Assembly: GCA_015501075.1 (NCBI GenBank)
Contig: JADNYJ010000018.1
Location: 248,001-312,000 of the forward strand
Length of the DNA stretch: 64,000 nucleotides
DNA from: Gymnopilus junonius
Lineage: Eukaryota > Basidiomycota > Agaricomycetes > Agaricales > Galerinaceae
Direction: 5' to 3'
A program made the translations under genes and the position numbers. Position 1 is the stretch's first letter; each line of letters opens with the position of its first letter. A model generated the notes under the pieces. That model was given only the letters and a program-made list of their open reading frames with translations. It ran no database searches and was not told the origin of the DNA. This document shows, one piece after another, positions 10,356 to 23,498 of this stretch.

Positions 10356-13300
10356 TCAGGCTACATGATCAATGGCTGCATGGCTGCCTTCAATTTGTAG
10401 AGGCACAAATAGTTGTTCGAATTCCTCAGGCGTTTGACCAATCACCCCAAATGCGTTCTGTAGTGTACGACCAAGGAATTCCAATTCCATGGTCACTCCT
10501 TTCATCGTCAAGGCGTAGGCAAAGAAGAGCAGTTGTCTCGAAACCTTAACATCACGATTCCTAACCACATCGAGTTTCCGGATTGCATCCACCTAACGTA
10601 TGCCTCAGAGACCCGCAGCACTATGCATACTAATAGACATACCAGTTTCAGTCTCGCTTCTTCTACCGGGGGTAGATAAGGAGGCAGTGGCGCTTTCAGC
10701 CGGAATGAAGCAGAAAGGAACGAGAAACTGAGCATTATGTTGCCCACCATTTCTCGTCTTTCTCTATTGACCGGAATAATGAAATCTTTGCGTACAGTCT
10801 AGAGTGAGGGAAGGAATGAAAATTGAAACTGGGGAACCTGAGGCAATACTTACAGTATACCTGTAAAATATATTGCGAGGTTATCAGTTGAGAGTGTGTA
10901 GCTGAGGGGATGCTAAATTAATATTTACCACTCTTCCCGCGTAGTCACGCAACGCATACTGTGTAGCTTGTCTAATATGGTCTGAAGACTGGCCAGTATC
11001 TGACGATAAAGATCCACTGGGAACGGGCCCTTTAATCTAGGTTCATGCTGAGCTTGTGACAGCAAATTTTGCAGTTCGATGAGTTTCAGCTGGAGATGCA
11101 ATTCCCTGAATACGGACTGTCAATACCACGCTCAATACAAGAAAACAGACGCACATCGCCATAAACTCATGGATAGAATTGGTTAAGCCTGTGGATGATC
11201 CACTTTGATCGACATCACCAACTGTAAAAGAATTGGAAGCAACCAGCCGGGTATATAGCCATCCAATGTGCAGACAGAATCTGTTGGCAACGTGTTAGAA
11301 CCGTCCAACTAATGGGCATTAGAGTCAGACGCACTCGCTCAGTGATTTAGTTAATTCGCGACGAGCTTCTGAGGGCCACCAGAATCTGGAAACAAGGACT
11401 GCCCAAAGTATGCCTGCTGTAACGGCAATTGCTCGGTGAAAAGCGATGCCAATTACGGAGGCATCCTTCTGCCGAAGATGATAGCTGACATCAAGACACA
11501 TTAAGCTGCAGCCAAGACATAAAAAAGAATGGACATACCAAAACAGACATGTAAGGTTGTAAGTCAGGAGAACAAAACGGGAAGCAGAAAGATATTTAGG
11601 CTTGGAAACAGCAAAATAGAAGCATGGCAGAGAAAATACGAAGCCTGCTATCGACAGAGCAACGGGATCTTCTGGGAAAAGAGAATAAAGCCCTGCTGCA
11701 ACTGCTGCGCCAAATCTAGGCAGTCAAATTAATGCAAGTCCAATAGAAAGGGAGAGGATCCACACAATGTCCCAAGTAATCGCTGGAAGCTCATGAAATT
11801 CGTCTTTAAACAAAGGAATTAGCAAAGTTCAAGGCCAATCTAGGGAAGATGCTGCTCACAGCGCCGATTGTGGGAGAAATGACAACAAAAAACTTCAGAA
11901 GACAAGGTGTCAGTGAAGAATAAGAACAAGCAAATATCAATAGTCACCGAGATCAGTGCCCAGTCACCCCAGTAATCAACAAACGTGGGGCGAGTGGCAT
12001 TTGCAAAAGCAGGGAATGCTAAAACAGCAGTCGCAATGCCAACTTTGATAGCATATCTAGTATCCCTCTCCTTCAGGCGTTTCCCAATGGCCCACATACT
12101 TTGGTTTAATTTTCCGAGCAGACTCAGTTCATTGCGGGGTGGAGTTTGAATTGTATCAGGAGCATGAGGAAGAATCTTCGGGAAAGCTGGATGACGCATT
12201 CGATGATAAGGAATTATATGGGCTTCAAAGATCTAGGTCAGCAAGGGCAAAAAAAAACATGAATTAAGGCTACACACATAAGCTCTGCCTGATATTCAAG
12301 CCCCTCCTTTGGCGTTCGATAGTTTTACGAGAGAGCGAAAAATAAGCAGCAGAACTTTGTAGCAGGCTCGATAATTTGGTCCACCACGACGGTCTATGCA
12401 ATACGTGCTGTTCATAAGAGTAAATTCTTTCAATGGCGTCCACGAGGAGCATGAGCTCTTTTGCGAATTCTTGCAGTGTAAAAATGAAGCTAAATGCGTA
12501 ATGTGAGCGATCCTAGCGGGGAGAAAACTGCCATTTACATACAAATAGACAAGGAATACGCTTTCGTGATCTGTATCGGGAGACCGTTTCGACAACAGAT
12601 GGCTCGTAGTGAACTGGTTCGGCGATATCATTGGGAGTATCGGGGAACTGGTGACACTTCGACGATAAAGTCGCAAAACTGCATGATTTGAAGTACTCTC
12701 AAATCGCACTAATGCCGCTTCGATACCTGCCACAAGGTCAGACCATTCATGTGGCTGCACAGTATCTGCATATCCCTTCTTCTGCCTAGATGTCACGCAA
12801 ACGTCCCTGAGATGATGAAGGGTTGATGTCGATGTCGACTGTAATAGACATATCAGCCTTCACAAAAAAATAAGCAAGATGAATGGTAAACGACACACAG
12901 ATAAAGCCTTGAGAGGCGGCCCTAATTCATCGACTAAGTTATCAAACATAGCTGCTGCTGCTTCCAACCTAGCGTCGTCCTCATCCAGTTCGGATTCAGG
13001 AACTTGGCCTGTGAGCTTGCTAGCTTGACGTTTGTTGCTCGCTTTCATCAAGTCATGCTGAAGACGAGTACTGCTACGTAGACCATTCAGATGTTGTGCT
13101 AACCGATTCAGACTATCGACTGCATCTTCATATGACTGTTTTCCCGGATGTTCACCACTTGTTCCATACGCTTCAGGCTCTCCCCCAAATATACGGGAAA
13201 GTATCCATTCACTTTTGGCTTCTCGCAAGTTCTTTTTGAGAGTAGTGAAACTATTTTGATGATTTTCAATGGCTCTTTGTATCTCATCCATGTCCATGCC

Positions 13301-14723
13301 GATCGAGGTTTCATTTTCCAAAAGAAAGATTCTGGTGAGCATTGGCAGCAGGGTCGAAAATGAATCCAGTGTTTTTATCATGCTTAACTGCAAGTTTGTG
13401 ATAGCGCTTTGTGGCCAAAGCAGGTAGCAAATAAGATTTGCGACGAGAGAGCCGCAGACTATCATCCCTGATACCTGAAGCAGAGTGCCTAGGCCACCTT
13501 CCTTTATGATTCTGACAGAAAATAAGTTAAGGGGGTTAATATCACAGATACAAAGGAGCTTACACGAGAAAGATTATGATTGAAGTCATGCTGCAAGCTG
13601 CAAGGTAACAAATAAAAAAAAGGTCAATAGGGCCATAGATCAATTAAACTTAAGAGACGTCTTGCCAGTGTTGAAGGACGGATTCTCCTGCGTTTCATAC
13701 GGTTATAGACCGAGAAATCTTTATAACATGGGCAATTCTTACCATCCAGAGTTTCATCCATGCTAAAGTACCAACACTGAACCCAATCCAAGCGAGGGCA
13801 ACAGAGTCAGCCAGCCATTCCCATCCAGGTTGCACTTCGAACCACCAGAACATTGACATCGATACTAGGCATACTACGGCAGCATATAACAGTCCAAATA
13901 AGCAGAACATGTCTGCTTCGACCATTGCGCCGACCGTTTTCGCGGGATTAAAGTACACAACTCTTCCGAAAAAGGCTAAATGAGCACAAGTTTGAAGGTA
14001 TGAAAAAGCCGTGACTCACATCGTTGCAACTAAATGACCGCTTGCTGAGGGACCAGATAAATTCATGCCACTAATGATTTGGGACAGACCAGGAGAGAAG
14101 GTGAACAAAGAGGCAAGCAAATATGCTATTGCACACTTCAGAACATTGCGCCAAATCAACGGCAGGGAAAATATATCAAGAAAAGAGAGGAAATATTGTT
14201 TCAATGCTTGGGCAGGTGGGCCAGTAGGGGAGTGATCGTCCAGATCCTCGACGCGTTGCGCAGACGAACTTGCGCAGGGCTCTTCCTGGAAGTTTTGCCT
14301 TCCCGGAATGATGCTGGATGCAGTGCTTGTTGGGGTACGCGTGTCATGAGGAACGAAGAAATGTGAATTACGTCGTCCTATGCTAGAGTTTGGGGAGAGG
14401 TGGCCCTCATTTTCCATTAATTGGCCAAACAATGACCACTGGCGTTCGGGTGATCGATCATGGCGACTTTTATCAAAACGACTTGACCAAGAGTGTGCAT
14501 TTCTAAGGAATGGAGGTCTGCTTGAAGGTGAAAGTGTTTGAGACTGGGTGCCGAAGACAGCTGCTGGCGAAGCGCGACTACTACTCTCTGCGTCCGCTTG
14601 GGAAGGGTGCCTTTGGTAGGCGGCAAATGATTCAGGTGAGCCCACAAACGGATAACTGCTGTCCTGGGAGGCCAAGTTGGAGATAGAGGAACGTTGAGAA
14701 GGAATGTCTCGTGGTTGTTGCAT
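10356..14723 (-). CDS. ArAE_2-family membrane transporter (putative organic-anion transporter)
   Basis: Large intron-rich gene. Start taken at the ATG at 14721-14723 (MQQPRDIPSQ); a longer frame upstream lacks support. Residues 1 to about 170 are Ser/Pro-rich and cytosolic. The ArAE_2 N-terminal membrane unit follows: LIWRNVLKCAIAYLLASLF, GHLVATIVYFNPAKTVG (joined across an intron whose donor is at 14018), VEADMFCLFGLLYAAVVCLV, VALAWIGFSVGTLAW and VSGMIVCGSLVANLICYLL. Then come a long soluble region with heptad-like helices (13,400-12,860), a second membrane cluster (around 12,000 and 11,300-11,600, including YAIKVGIATAVLAFPAF) and a C-terminal cytoplasmic domain like DUF2421, ending LQIEGSHAAIDHVA. 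Two membrane blocks with soluble domains between them match the fungal ArAE_2_N/DUF2421 architecture, related to bacterial aromatic-acid exporters and plant malate channels. Substrate unknown. Exons between 12.9 and 10.6 kb were only partly resolved. Confidence 0.72.
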
Positions 14724-15350
14724 TGCACTTAAGGAGGGTTCGCAGCAAATCATACACTGGAGGCAGCTGACTGAGGCATTTAACGTTTTTAAAGCAGATG
14801 CGTTAATTCGTACTGCAACCATTCAAACGAAGTAAATCAATAATATTACTTTATGTGCAATACTGTTCAAACCGATGCAAGGTAGATACAATTTGTGCTA
14901 CTAAAATTACTAATGATACAGTGAGTTGACTTGGTGCTGAGCGTGGGGTGACTATGTACCGCAATCCTCGTAAAGTAAGCAGTCCATATACTGTCCAAAG
15001 GGAACACTGTAAACTATAACCTATGCCAGTGTCCGAGATGGTCCATTGTCCGCGAACTACAAAAGAAGGTAGGGAGCGCTGGGGCTCACAAAGGCAAAGC
15101 GTCCAAGAGAAGGCAAGGTGCAGAGTCCATATCTCGCGATAGAAAAACGAAAGCAAAAGTGTCGTCGTAAGGATCGTGAAATATGGCACGTGAAAGAAAA
15201 CGTCCACGCAGCGTACGAGTCCGAAAAAGAGAGTGAGTGAATAGTGGTGGTATCTATGAAAGTCCGTTGTCCGTGAGTAAGAAATGCAGAAAAAATAAGG
15301 GCCAATAAACAAAACCCTAGACTATAATGTGTATTAGAATCGTTGGAAAA
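14724..15350. other. Intergenic region upstream of the transporter
   Basis: About 630 bp. A 153-codon hydrophobic minus-strand frame at 14851-15312 was considered and not accepted: it has no family resemblance and no conserved splice context. The stretch should contain the transporter promoter and the 3' UTR of the next gene. Confidence 0.4.
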
Positions 15351-17586
15351 TTACTGTGAGGCCAGGCGCTTTTGGACTTTGGACACTGCAGGGACTGTCC
15401 AAAATTTAGCGAAGTCAAGTGCGAGGCTCCGAATAACATACCGATAATCGGGAATCGCGTGCTGAGATTGGTCATTGCGTAGAGGAGGACACTGAGGTCG
15501 TTGCGCAATTCGCTGTGATCCACAAGTGGCCATGATCTCTCGAGGGTGTCCAAATCCCTTATGACAATATCCGCGACGGACCACCAGCACGGCTGTTTAC
15601 AGGACATTTAGTATGCAACAAGAGCAGTAGGACAGGGCCTTACACCAATGATAGGTTCGAGGAATGCGAAGTCCCGTTCCGATATATGCTTGATGATAGA
15701 TATGCAGGCCCGCGAAGCACGAGAACTCTTGTCAAAAGATATGGCATCATCCATTGCGAAAGAGCGATGCAGGTAAATCGTGGCAGAGTGCGCTAGCGTA
15801 TGTGTCATAATGAGGCTATGCCGCTCTTCAGGTAAGACTGCATCCAACTGGTCGATAGGAATTAATGTCGACATAAAAAGAGTTATTGTATGCTCAAGAG
15901 TTTGCACATCTTCGTTAAAGCTGGCACTTTTCGAGCCTATGAGATTATAAGAAGAGCCGCAATCACGGCGAAAATACGATCAACCTACTAGATGTCCATT
16001 TACTTGCGAGGTGGTCAGCATTAGCAAACAGAGCAGACGCCTTCACTCGAAGTGCCGGAACTGAGAAACCTGTAGGCGAAACTGACCCAGAGAGAAACGA
16101 GCGAATAGTCGGTAACGACTGCGTAGTATCAATATGCCCCTGGAAGAGAGACCGATGAGGGCTGAGACGGATCGACTAATAAATAAGCGTACATTCTCAT
16201 AATCCTTAATATCCTGAGGCCATGGGCAAAAAATTGACTGGCGCGAATCAGACTTGTCCGGAACGATGCAAGGCTTGCGAAGCACCACAGACCAGCAACG
16301 ATCTAAGTTGTACACCTGCCAGAAGGCTAGAATTCTTTCTCCATCACGAACGTCACTCATGGTGGGCTTGAGATCGATACTTTCTGTAGACCATCCTTGT
16401 GAATCCAAAGGTGACCTACCGCCTAGACCAGTTTGCACAGCAAGGGATGCGGCCGCACTGGAGTGGTAGCTTCCCTCTAGAAGTCGGCCGTTAGCAAGAA
16501 AATACAAAGATAGCAGACAGGAAGCCTGGATGACATCGATTGTCTTATCGTTGGAACGAAGAGCATCTGGGAGAGACTCCAGGGCGTGTTGCAGATAGTG
16601 CTCCTCGTGCTGGCTTAGAGGTTCGGGACGAGATATGAAGCAAGCCCAGAGATAGATCGCGTTCATGAGCACAGGGTGTCTCTGCTCCGAAACTGGAAGG
16701 GTAAGGCTTTCACGAAGTCTACCCAGATGAATCTCCAAACCACATTGACGGCTGTGCGGTGAAAAGATATCGAGCCTATTTTTCGTTGGGGCATATAGAA
16801 AAGTATATGAACGATCAAAACCAGATCTCGCATAAATGATAGTAGATCTTACAGCATCTGAGCAAGTTCCAGTGGCGGCTGAAAATGCGTCTGCTGATCA
16901 TCAAAGTAGACTTCGGATACAAAGGGGGTTGGTGAGGGAGAAGGCATGCCCTTCACGAAACGAGATCAGCATTGGCCGGGGTCATGTAGAGACATTAGTT
17001 ACCTGATGCGTTGCCCATGAGGCTTGAGGAGAGGCAGCAGAAGAATCTTTGGGGATGCATTAGAGAACCACCGTGAGATAATGAAAAAACAAGCTGCTAA
17101 AGCATTACCAGATGGAAAGGGAGAATGTGAAGCTGAGAGATACGAGCTCTCAGGGGATCCGAACGAGGAAGAGGAAGAATTTGAACGAGAATGAAAGTGT
17201 GGATCAATTAAAGTAACCGAAGGAGAGACGTATTCGGGGTCTTCCAACTCCCTTATTCTTTGTTCAAGCTTGACGATGGTTTCACGGAGAATCTGAGTTC
17301 GCGTTTTGCCTTTTCCGTCGTCGTACTCGCAACCGTCGGCTTTTTTCGCTCTGGTACATTGTTGGCAGGAGGGTTTCGCGCCGTCACACCGCTACGAGGA
17401 GGTCAACGTGGGCAGACACAGTACAGAACAGAGAGATAATTACCATCTTACGCTTCCTGGAAAAAAAGATAGTGGGATGAAACGCGAGAAACACGGTAAA
17501 AAAGGACATATGTACCTGCAACGGAGACAAGCCTTGCCGCGCTGAAGAGTGCCCTGGACAGTAGTCTCGGAAGGTTTGTTGGCCAT
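15351..17586 (-). CDS. Zn2Cys6 transcription factor with fungal-specific regulatory domain
   Basis: The start ATG is at 17584-17586. Exon 1 is 17516..17586, exon 2 only 13 nt (17444..17456), exon 3 starts at 17391. Joined, they give the complete binuclear cluster KACLRCRKRKMRCDGAKPSC then QQCTRAKKADGCEYDD, followed by a linker and a heptad region (TQILRETIVKLEQRIRELED) that is a likely dimerisation coiled coil. The remainder (16738-15351) contains helices typical of the fungal transcription factor middle-homology region, including LMNAIYLWACF, DVIQASCLLSLYFL and GERILAFWQVYNLDRCWSVV. The C-terminus probably reads VSKVQKRLASQ after a final intron (stop TAA at 15351-15353). A gene-specific nuclear regulator by family; its targets cannot be inferred, and neighbouring genes do not form an obvious metabolic cluster. 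Confidence 0.8.
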
Positions 17587-17916
17587 TATGAGAGGGGGAG
17601 AAATATATTATAATACAAAGAAAAAGAGTATATGCATGAAAGAAGGAAGTGGAAGAAAGAAAAAGAGAGCCGGAGGAAGATTATTATATGCAGACATGTC
17701 CAAGAATCCGTTGTGCACAGCCCACTGCGACATGCTCGGCTGATCATGAAGATATGTGCTACTCTGCAGGGGTCCGGCCAGTTGTCAGGTCGCTCACTCA
17801 CTGCGGTCATTCCACCCCGTCCGCATCAATCTTACGGCCTTTTCTCCCCTTCCTGTGAACATACTTTGTATTCGTACATAGGGTATACAAAGGGTATACT
17901 ACTACTTGTATCAGAT
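17587..17916. other. Intergenic region upstream of the Zn2Cys6 factor
   Basis: About 330 bp with purine-rich stretches around 17,610-17,680. Likely the promoter of the regulator plus the 3' UTR of the Afi1-like gene. No gene seen. Confidence 0.4.
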
Positions 17917-20914
17917 TCAGAACGCCCCGTTCGGTTGATTACCAACCATCGCATTTTTACCATACACATTTTCGGTAATTTGTGGGTGTTGCTGGTAGTT
18001 TTCCGCCGCTACTAATACCATTTTCCTTTCTTTGGCATGGGCTTGGCGTACATACGCGTATCGCTGGAAATGATTGAGCGCCTGCAGAAATAGAACACCG
18101 ACCTGCGCATATTTCAGCCTTGTCGCCTAGCAATACCTCGATCTTCACCAACTCACTGGATAGGCACGCAGCTGGTTGAACAAGCTGACAGTATATTCTC
18201 GAATCGCTTCCTTTTGATGGAAGAGAGAAAATCCAAGGTACATAAGACCTCCTCCATGCGGAAGCGACGCCAGAAGCTAGTAGCCCAGATTAGCCTCCAC
18301 AACAGAAATTCGGGCTTCTACTCACTTCGACGACTTGGTCATATGTCTTTACGCCATCGGCCAGACTTTTCATGATCGTTAGTGCTTCCGAATCCGACAT
18401 ATTTTTCGTGTATCGAAGGCGGAACAATTGATGGAGAACATCGAATCCTTTGATAGAGCTGTTTGTGTGGTATTTGGCGCAATCCTTCAGAGACCCAGCG
18501 TCACACCGGGATCAGGGCCACAGAAAAAATTGCAACCTACCAATACTAGATATCTGTAGCTGGTCGTTTTTCGCCATGCTTCAATGCGATGTGCATTTGC
18601 AGCCAGTTCTTTCAAACATGTTGCCTCGTCACTAAACGCAATCCCGCTTCCTAATTTTGGTGGCCGACCGAGGACCTCTGTGAATGGAACACTTGGAAAT
18701 CCAAACGTAGTCGTTCCTGTTATTTCTTCTTCATATCGAGACGCCAAGCGAACAAACCGCGTCACATATTCTGTGAACCGCATACGGACGAGACTCTCGC
18801 CGAAATGATCCTCGATGGCGGTTCGGATCTGCATCCAACTGTAAACGCAAATAAAAATCGAAATGAGAATACACAGACGTCTTCGATAAACATTTTGTCA
18901 GCATTATTATCTTTGCTCAGGTCGGTCTTCGACCCTTCTTTTGTCATTCTGGAAATTTCATCTTCGCTTCCAAGAGATGACTCTGCTTTCAATGTCCCTG
19001 ATCTTGCGATAATTGGTCCTGCTAGGCCAACTGTGGCTTGCGTAGGATAGTTGGAGTGAATATCCTTAGAAACCATGACGCTTCCGGTGCTGATATCCAG
19101 GAAGAGGTCCCATTGTCGTGATGTTCCAAAAATGGGATTAGTTACACCTGCTATGTAAGCCGGTCTGGTAATATTTATTGTGAGCCTTTAATCGTGTCGG
19201 AATATTGGTGAGACACTCACACAGCTTCCCATTCATCTCGGTTTTTCAAATTGGCATAAGGAAAAGCTCGTTCAGTGAATCCTCTAAGAACAGCACCGCA
19301 GCCTGAACCCAGCGCACATGCGGAGAGAACAAAGTTTGAAACTAATCCTGCAGGGCGTTTGTGTCCAAGAAAGATTATGCGTTTCCCTGTGACCAAAGCG
19401 TTGAACAGCACAATTATAGGATGAGTCTGAGGCCCGTTTGTGTGCAAATGAGGATGAACCGGGCCAGACACAACTGGATGAACAGAGAAGGTTTTGATGA
19501 GAGTGATGAGAGAGTACTATTGCATTGATCAGCTACAGGTCATAAGCCCTCGAATACGGGAAATTAAGTACATACGTCTCCGACTTCTTCGGGGAACGTC
19601 GACAGTGGCATGTTTATCGGCAGGTGGTACTCCTTGTAAGCGACTGTCGTATGATAGAAGTGAGTGTCTTTGACAATACCATGTCTTTTTTGAGGATCGG
19701 GAAAATTCTGCTGCGAGTGGGGCAGTCGGTAGCTATGTTCCCTGCCTTGAGCGTGCGAGGATATAGACGAAGCATCTGTCGATCTTCGATTTCTCGTAGA
19801 CCCAACGAGTGTACTATTTGCCGTCAAGGAGGTAACACTGCTGGCATCGCCTCTTTCCTTGTACGAAAGATCCAGGCCACTTTCATCTCCTACCCAGACT
19901 GCACTCCCTCCGAGTGAAAAAGAAGAGTCGGAAGGAGAGTTCTGACCATGAGGAAATTGAGAATGTGCCATGTTTTCGAATTCTGTCCTCTCTTTGACAT
20001 GCTGATTCTCTCTCCTTCGGTTCCTACCATCGTCTTGATGTTTCTCCCGTTCTTTGTTTCGGAAAAGTATACCCTCTTCAAAGCTAGAGTAGGAATCATT
20101 GGAATTTGTGGACTTGTGTTGCGAAGCTGTCTTGGTGACAGAAGTAGAGTTACCCATGACCCAACTTTGCTGTGCCGTTATGTGTGCAAATTTCTCAGCA
20201 AAAATGTCTTTACGCTCAGAGGAACGCATGACTAGTTTTTCGTGTCTAGTTAAATTCGGTGCTGCCGATAAGTCCATGGAATTCACGGCATCGAATAGTC
20301 GGGCAAGGCAATCCTGGGATGGGTCCAATAGATAGTCATCGAGAGCGAGAAGCAAAAAGGGCTCCAATATACAATGAGCTTGCAAGATTAGATTGAAAGC
20401 CCTGGGGGGCTCACCTTGAATATCTGGATAAAAGGGTGTCTTGTACAAATTGCGAGTGCAAGTACTTGAGCACCGCTGGGAAGTGTGTCAATTGTAGTGG
20501 AAAACATATGTACATGGAGGCACACCGGTCCAAGGATTTGTCATGCTTGGTTCGGACTAGATTCAGGACACAAAGAAGCTCAGGTTTGTCGCCAGCGGTG
20601 TCTTCTCCAGGTAAGCCTACGGATTTAACTTCTGGGCTTTCGAGGGCAAGAACAGGAGATATAGTATTTAAAGGCGTCTGGTTCAAGAAGAATATTGTCC
20701 AGTCATCCAGTTGGGTCTCCGCGCCATCTGGTAGCATGGACATAGCAAGAACACTTGGAGAGTTCAATTCGGCGGTTTGCAGAAAGAGGTGGAAGGAAAC
20801 ATACCCTTCATCTACTCCGAGCGGTTGGGGAAATTGGTACTTGAGTTGAGCACCTTCAAGAATATGGAACTCTGCAAGTAGGACGAACGAGCAATGGTTT
20901 CCATGGCCTGCCAT
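17917..20914 (-). CDS. AFI1: Afi1/DENN-family protein with SPA domain
   Basis: Start ATG 20912-20914; the first residues run MAGHGNHCSFVLLAEFHILE, the Arf3-docking (Afi1) domain with its YQFPQPLG block. A long Ser/Asn-rich and charged insert follows (about 20,250-19,750), then the SPA (stabilisation of polarity axis) region: LPINMPLSTFPEEVGD, THPIIVLFNALVTGKRIIFL, SACALGSGCGAVLRGFTERA and AYIAGVTNPIF. Further exons give FGESLVRMRFTEYVTRFVRL and, near the end, LLASLPHGGGLMYLGFSLFH and VGVLFLQALNHFQRYAYVRQ. The last exon stops at TGA 17917-17919. In yeast Afi1 links the Arf3 GTPase to polarity and cell-cortex trafficking; the fold belongs to the DENN class that often activates Rab GTPases. Internal exon ends are approximate. 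It is head-to-head with the antiporter gene. Confidence 0.85.
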
Positions 20915-21041
20915 TACCACTGTTCAGGAGTAAGTACAAAGTAAGCACCATCATCGAGCGCTTGTGATGGACAGTCATGTGATTGGTCGCTCCTACATAA
21001 AGTGAATCGAAATCTGCTATCTGAACCCTTACCAACTTACC
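20915..21041. promoter_or_regulatory. Short divergent promoter between AFI1-like and NHA1-like genes
   Basis: About 127 bp separate the two opposing start codons (20914 minus, about 21042 plus), so both promoters must overlap. No TATA box is evident. The antiporter start is not firmly fixed, so the length is approximate. Confidence 0.4.
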
Positions 21042-23327
21042 ATGGGACTCACAGAAGTCAGTCTTCAAAACTTTTCCCTTTTCTCTGAGCCAAGTTGTAT
21101 TTTTCAAGGTTACCACCACAGGCATTGCCTACATATGCCTGGCCGGCTTTGTTGTAGCAGTTCGTCTCTCTCAATTTTTTATGTCGTTACTCGTATCTAA
21201 TCGTTCGAGCTCTTAGTTCTCTATGTTCTCTCTTTTGGCAAGGGAAAGGGTAATTTCCAGTATTTCCGTCTCATATTACTGTCTGTTTACAACCACCTCA
21301 GATATACGTTAACGAGGTTGTTCTCGGAACTCTGTTCGGCATTTTCATGGGCCCTTATTTTGCTGGTATCTTCGATCCCCGCTCCTGGGGAGAACATACA
21401 AACGCAATAACGCTCGAAATAATGCGCATTGTCCTAGCAACTGGTCTCTTTGCCATTGGTGTTGAACTCCCAAAATCCTACATGGCGAAGCACGCGAAAA
21501 GCCTCTTTGCGATGGTCGTACCGACCATGGCCATTGGCTGGGCCATCGTAGCTGGTTAGTTGATATCGTCCTCAAGTTAATGCATCTTTTTACATATTAA
21601 TTTAGGTCTTATACGCGCCTTGTTTCCTCAGCTAAATTATATTTCCTGCCTCGCAATATCTGCTTGTCTAACACCCACCGACCCAATCATCTGTGCTGCC
21701 ATTGTCGGTAGGTGGGAATTCCTTCGGTTCTTCTGCTCCTTACGACTAACTGCAAACATGACAGGGGGGAAATTTGCCCGAAAACATGTTCCAATAAATC
21801 TACGACAATTGCTTTCAGCCGAATCCGCTGCAAACGACGGCCTTGCTTATCCATTTCTATCTTTATCGCTGTACTTGACGCTGGACAAAACTCGTGAAGC
21901 AGCGATCACCCACTGGGTTCTCATCGGTTGGCTATGTACGTGTCACGTTTTTCAATCTCGTTCATTTTCTTCACGAGTTCCTTTTAAATTTTAGACCAAG
22001 TCATCCTTGGCATCGTCCTAGGCGCAATACTTGGTGAGCTGTATAAGAAGATTTTGGTGATCTTAAAATTCACTTTCACAAAAGGTTTATTGTTTTCGCA
22101 TCTTATGAAGTTCTCTCATCGTCATGGATTCATCGATCGAGAATCATATGTTGCACAGTACCTCGCGCTCGCAATATTCATTACGGGGGTCGTCAGCACG
22201 ATAGGTAGTGACGATCTCCTAGCGGCTTTCGCTGCAGGTCTGTAAAAATAACTGCTCAAGCGCTGTATGTCTTATTTTATCATTATTGGCCTTTTGACAG
22301 GCAGCGCAATCTCATGGGATGGGGATTTCAATGTCCATACAGAAGGAGAAGTTTTTGCTTCTGTCATTGACCTTGTGCTTAATTGCGCTTGTTTTGTCTA
22401 CATTGGAGCTTGGTTACCTTTCAATTCATTCACAATCCCTGACCTTGGCGTAGTTCCCTGGCGCCTAGCTATATTAGCCTGCGGGATTTTGTTCTTGCGG
22501 CGCATCCCTGCAATTTTGGCATTGTACAGGTGGATACCTGAAATCACTTCCTGGCGTGAAGCGCTATTTTCGGGCCATTTCGGTATATTCCTTTCTTTCA
22601 TGGGCATGCTGTGTTCATGACTGACGGGCTTTTCAACCTAGGTCCGGTGAGTATCTGAGGAATCGCGATTGTGATGTTCACTTAGATGGATAATAGATGG
22701 GCGTTGGCGCCGTCTTTATTTCAACACTGGCTCTCAGCAGACTGCCAACTCCAGCGAGTCCCCCTTCGTCTCAACAGGAACTCTTGGCTTCAGTTCTACA
22801 ACCGATTGTTTCGTTCATTGTGTTATCATCGATTATCATACGTACGCCTTTAACTCGTCGCCCTCCCAGGTTTACTGACAACGTTAGACGGGTTATCGAT
22901 TCCATTCTTTAACCTGGGCATGAACGTTTCACGGACGGTTTCCCTTTCAGCCACTCTGACATCGCGCTCGAGGGTGTATCCAGATTGGCTGTTAGGCGTC
23001 AACCGCAACCCAAGTTTACCCAGGGAGCCAACCACCGAAGTTGGAGATCTTTCCAATCGAGAGTCCACGGGAGAAGTGCCTGGTAACAAAATCCAACCCC
23101 ATGTGGCAGTGATGCATACGGAAAGCCTTAATGACTCTCAAAGCCAACTACCTGACAATGCTCCCACAAACACAAATGACGTCCCGTTACCGAGTATTGC
23201 TCCTGTAGAGGCAATAGAACAGAGACATGATTTGGCCAATTTACGACAAGCTAAAGTCGTCCATTTCCCACCACCAGAGTTGAATCCTAACACACAGGAC
23301 GATATAGAGGGTGCAGCTGTTATTTAG
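21042..23327 (+). CDS. NHA1: Na+(K+)/H+ antiporter, fungal Nha1/Sod2 family
   Basis: Exons from the second onward are in phase: 21217..21249, 21302..21554, 21606..21707, 21765..21935, 21995..22237, 22301..22582, 22642..22646, 22697..22841, 22888..23327. The first exon ends at 21159; its start (ATG 21042 suggested) is unresolved. The protein has the expected transmembrane series, starting GIAYICLAGFVVAF, and family signatures YVNEVVLGTLFGIFMGPY, ISACLTPTDPIICAAIVGG (the ion-binding TDP region), SAESAANDGLAYPF (second acidic ND motif) and GPMGVGAVF. It exchanges cytosolic Na+ or K+ for external protons at the plasma membrane. The C-terminal hydrophilic tail is short (about 120 aa) compared with budding-yeast Nha1. 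The 5-nt exon 22642-22646 supplies the GP of the conserved FGPMGVGA. Confidence 0.88.
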
Positions 23328-23498
23328 TACAATCAATTAGAGCGGACATAAGTAGGCTATTCAGATTTACACGCGTCTCTGTTTGGCTTGAAATCTACCG
23401 CCTTTTTTGGGAACATTATTAAGGTATCGAAAGTCCGTGAGAGTGAAGGCCTCCCTTGGAAGGACCAAACAGGTAAGATAAAATGTACGTCGTGAATC

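Noticed and set aside
14851..15312. 153-codon hydrophobic minus-strand frame
   Set aside because: No family resemblance, alternative start only, and it lies between two well-supported genes; probably by chance in T-rich DNA.
20950..21125. Upstream minus-strand frame (MPVVVTLKNTTW) as N-terminus of the Afi1-like protein
   Set aside because: The domain starts at VLLAEF, right after the ATG at 20914, and the upstream stretch overlaps the divergent antiporter gene.
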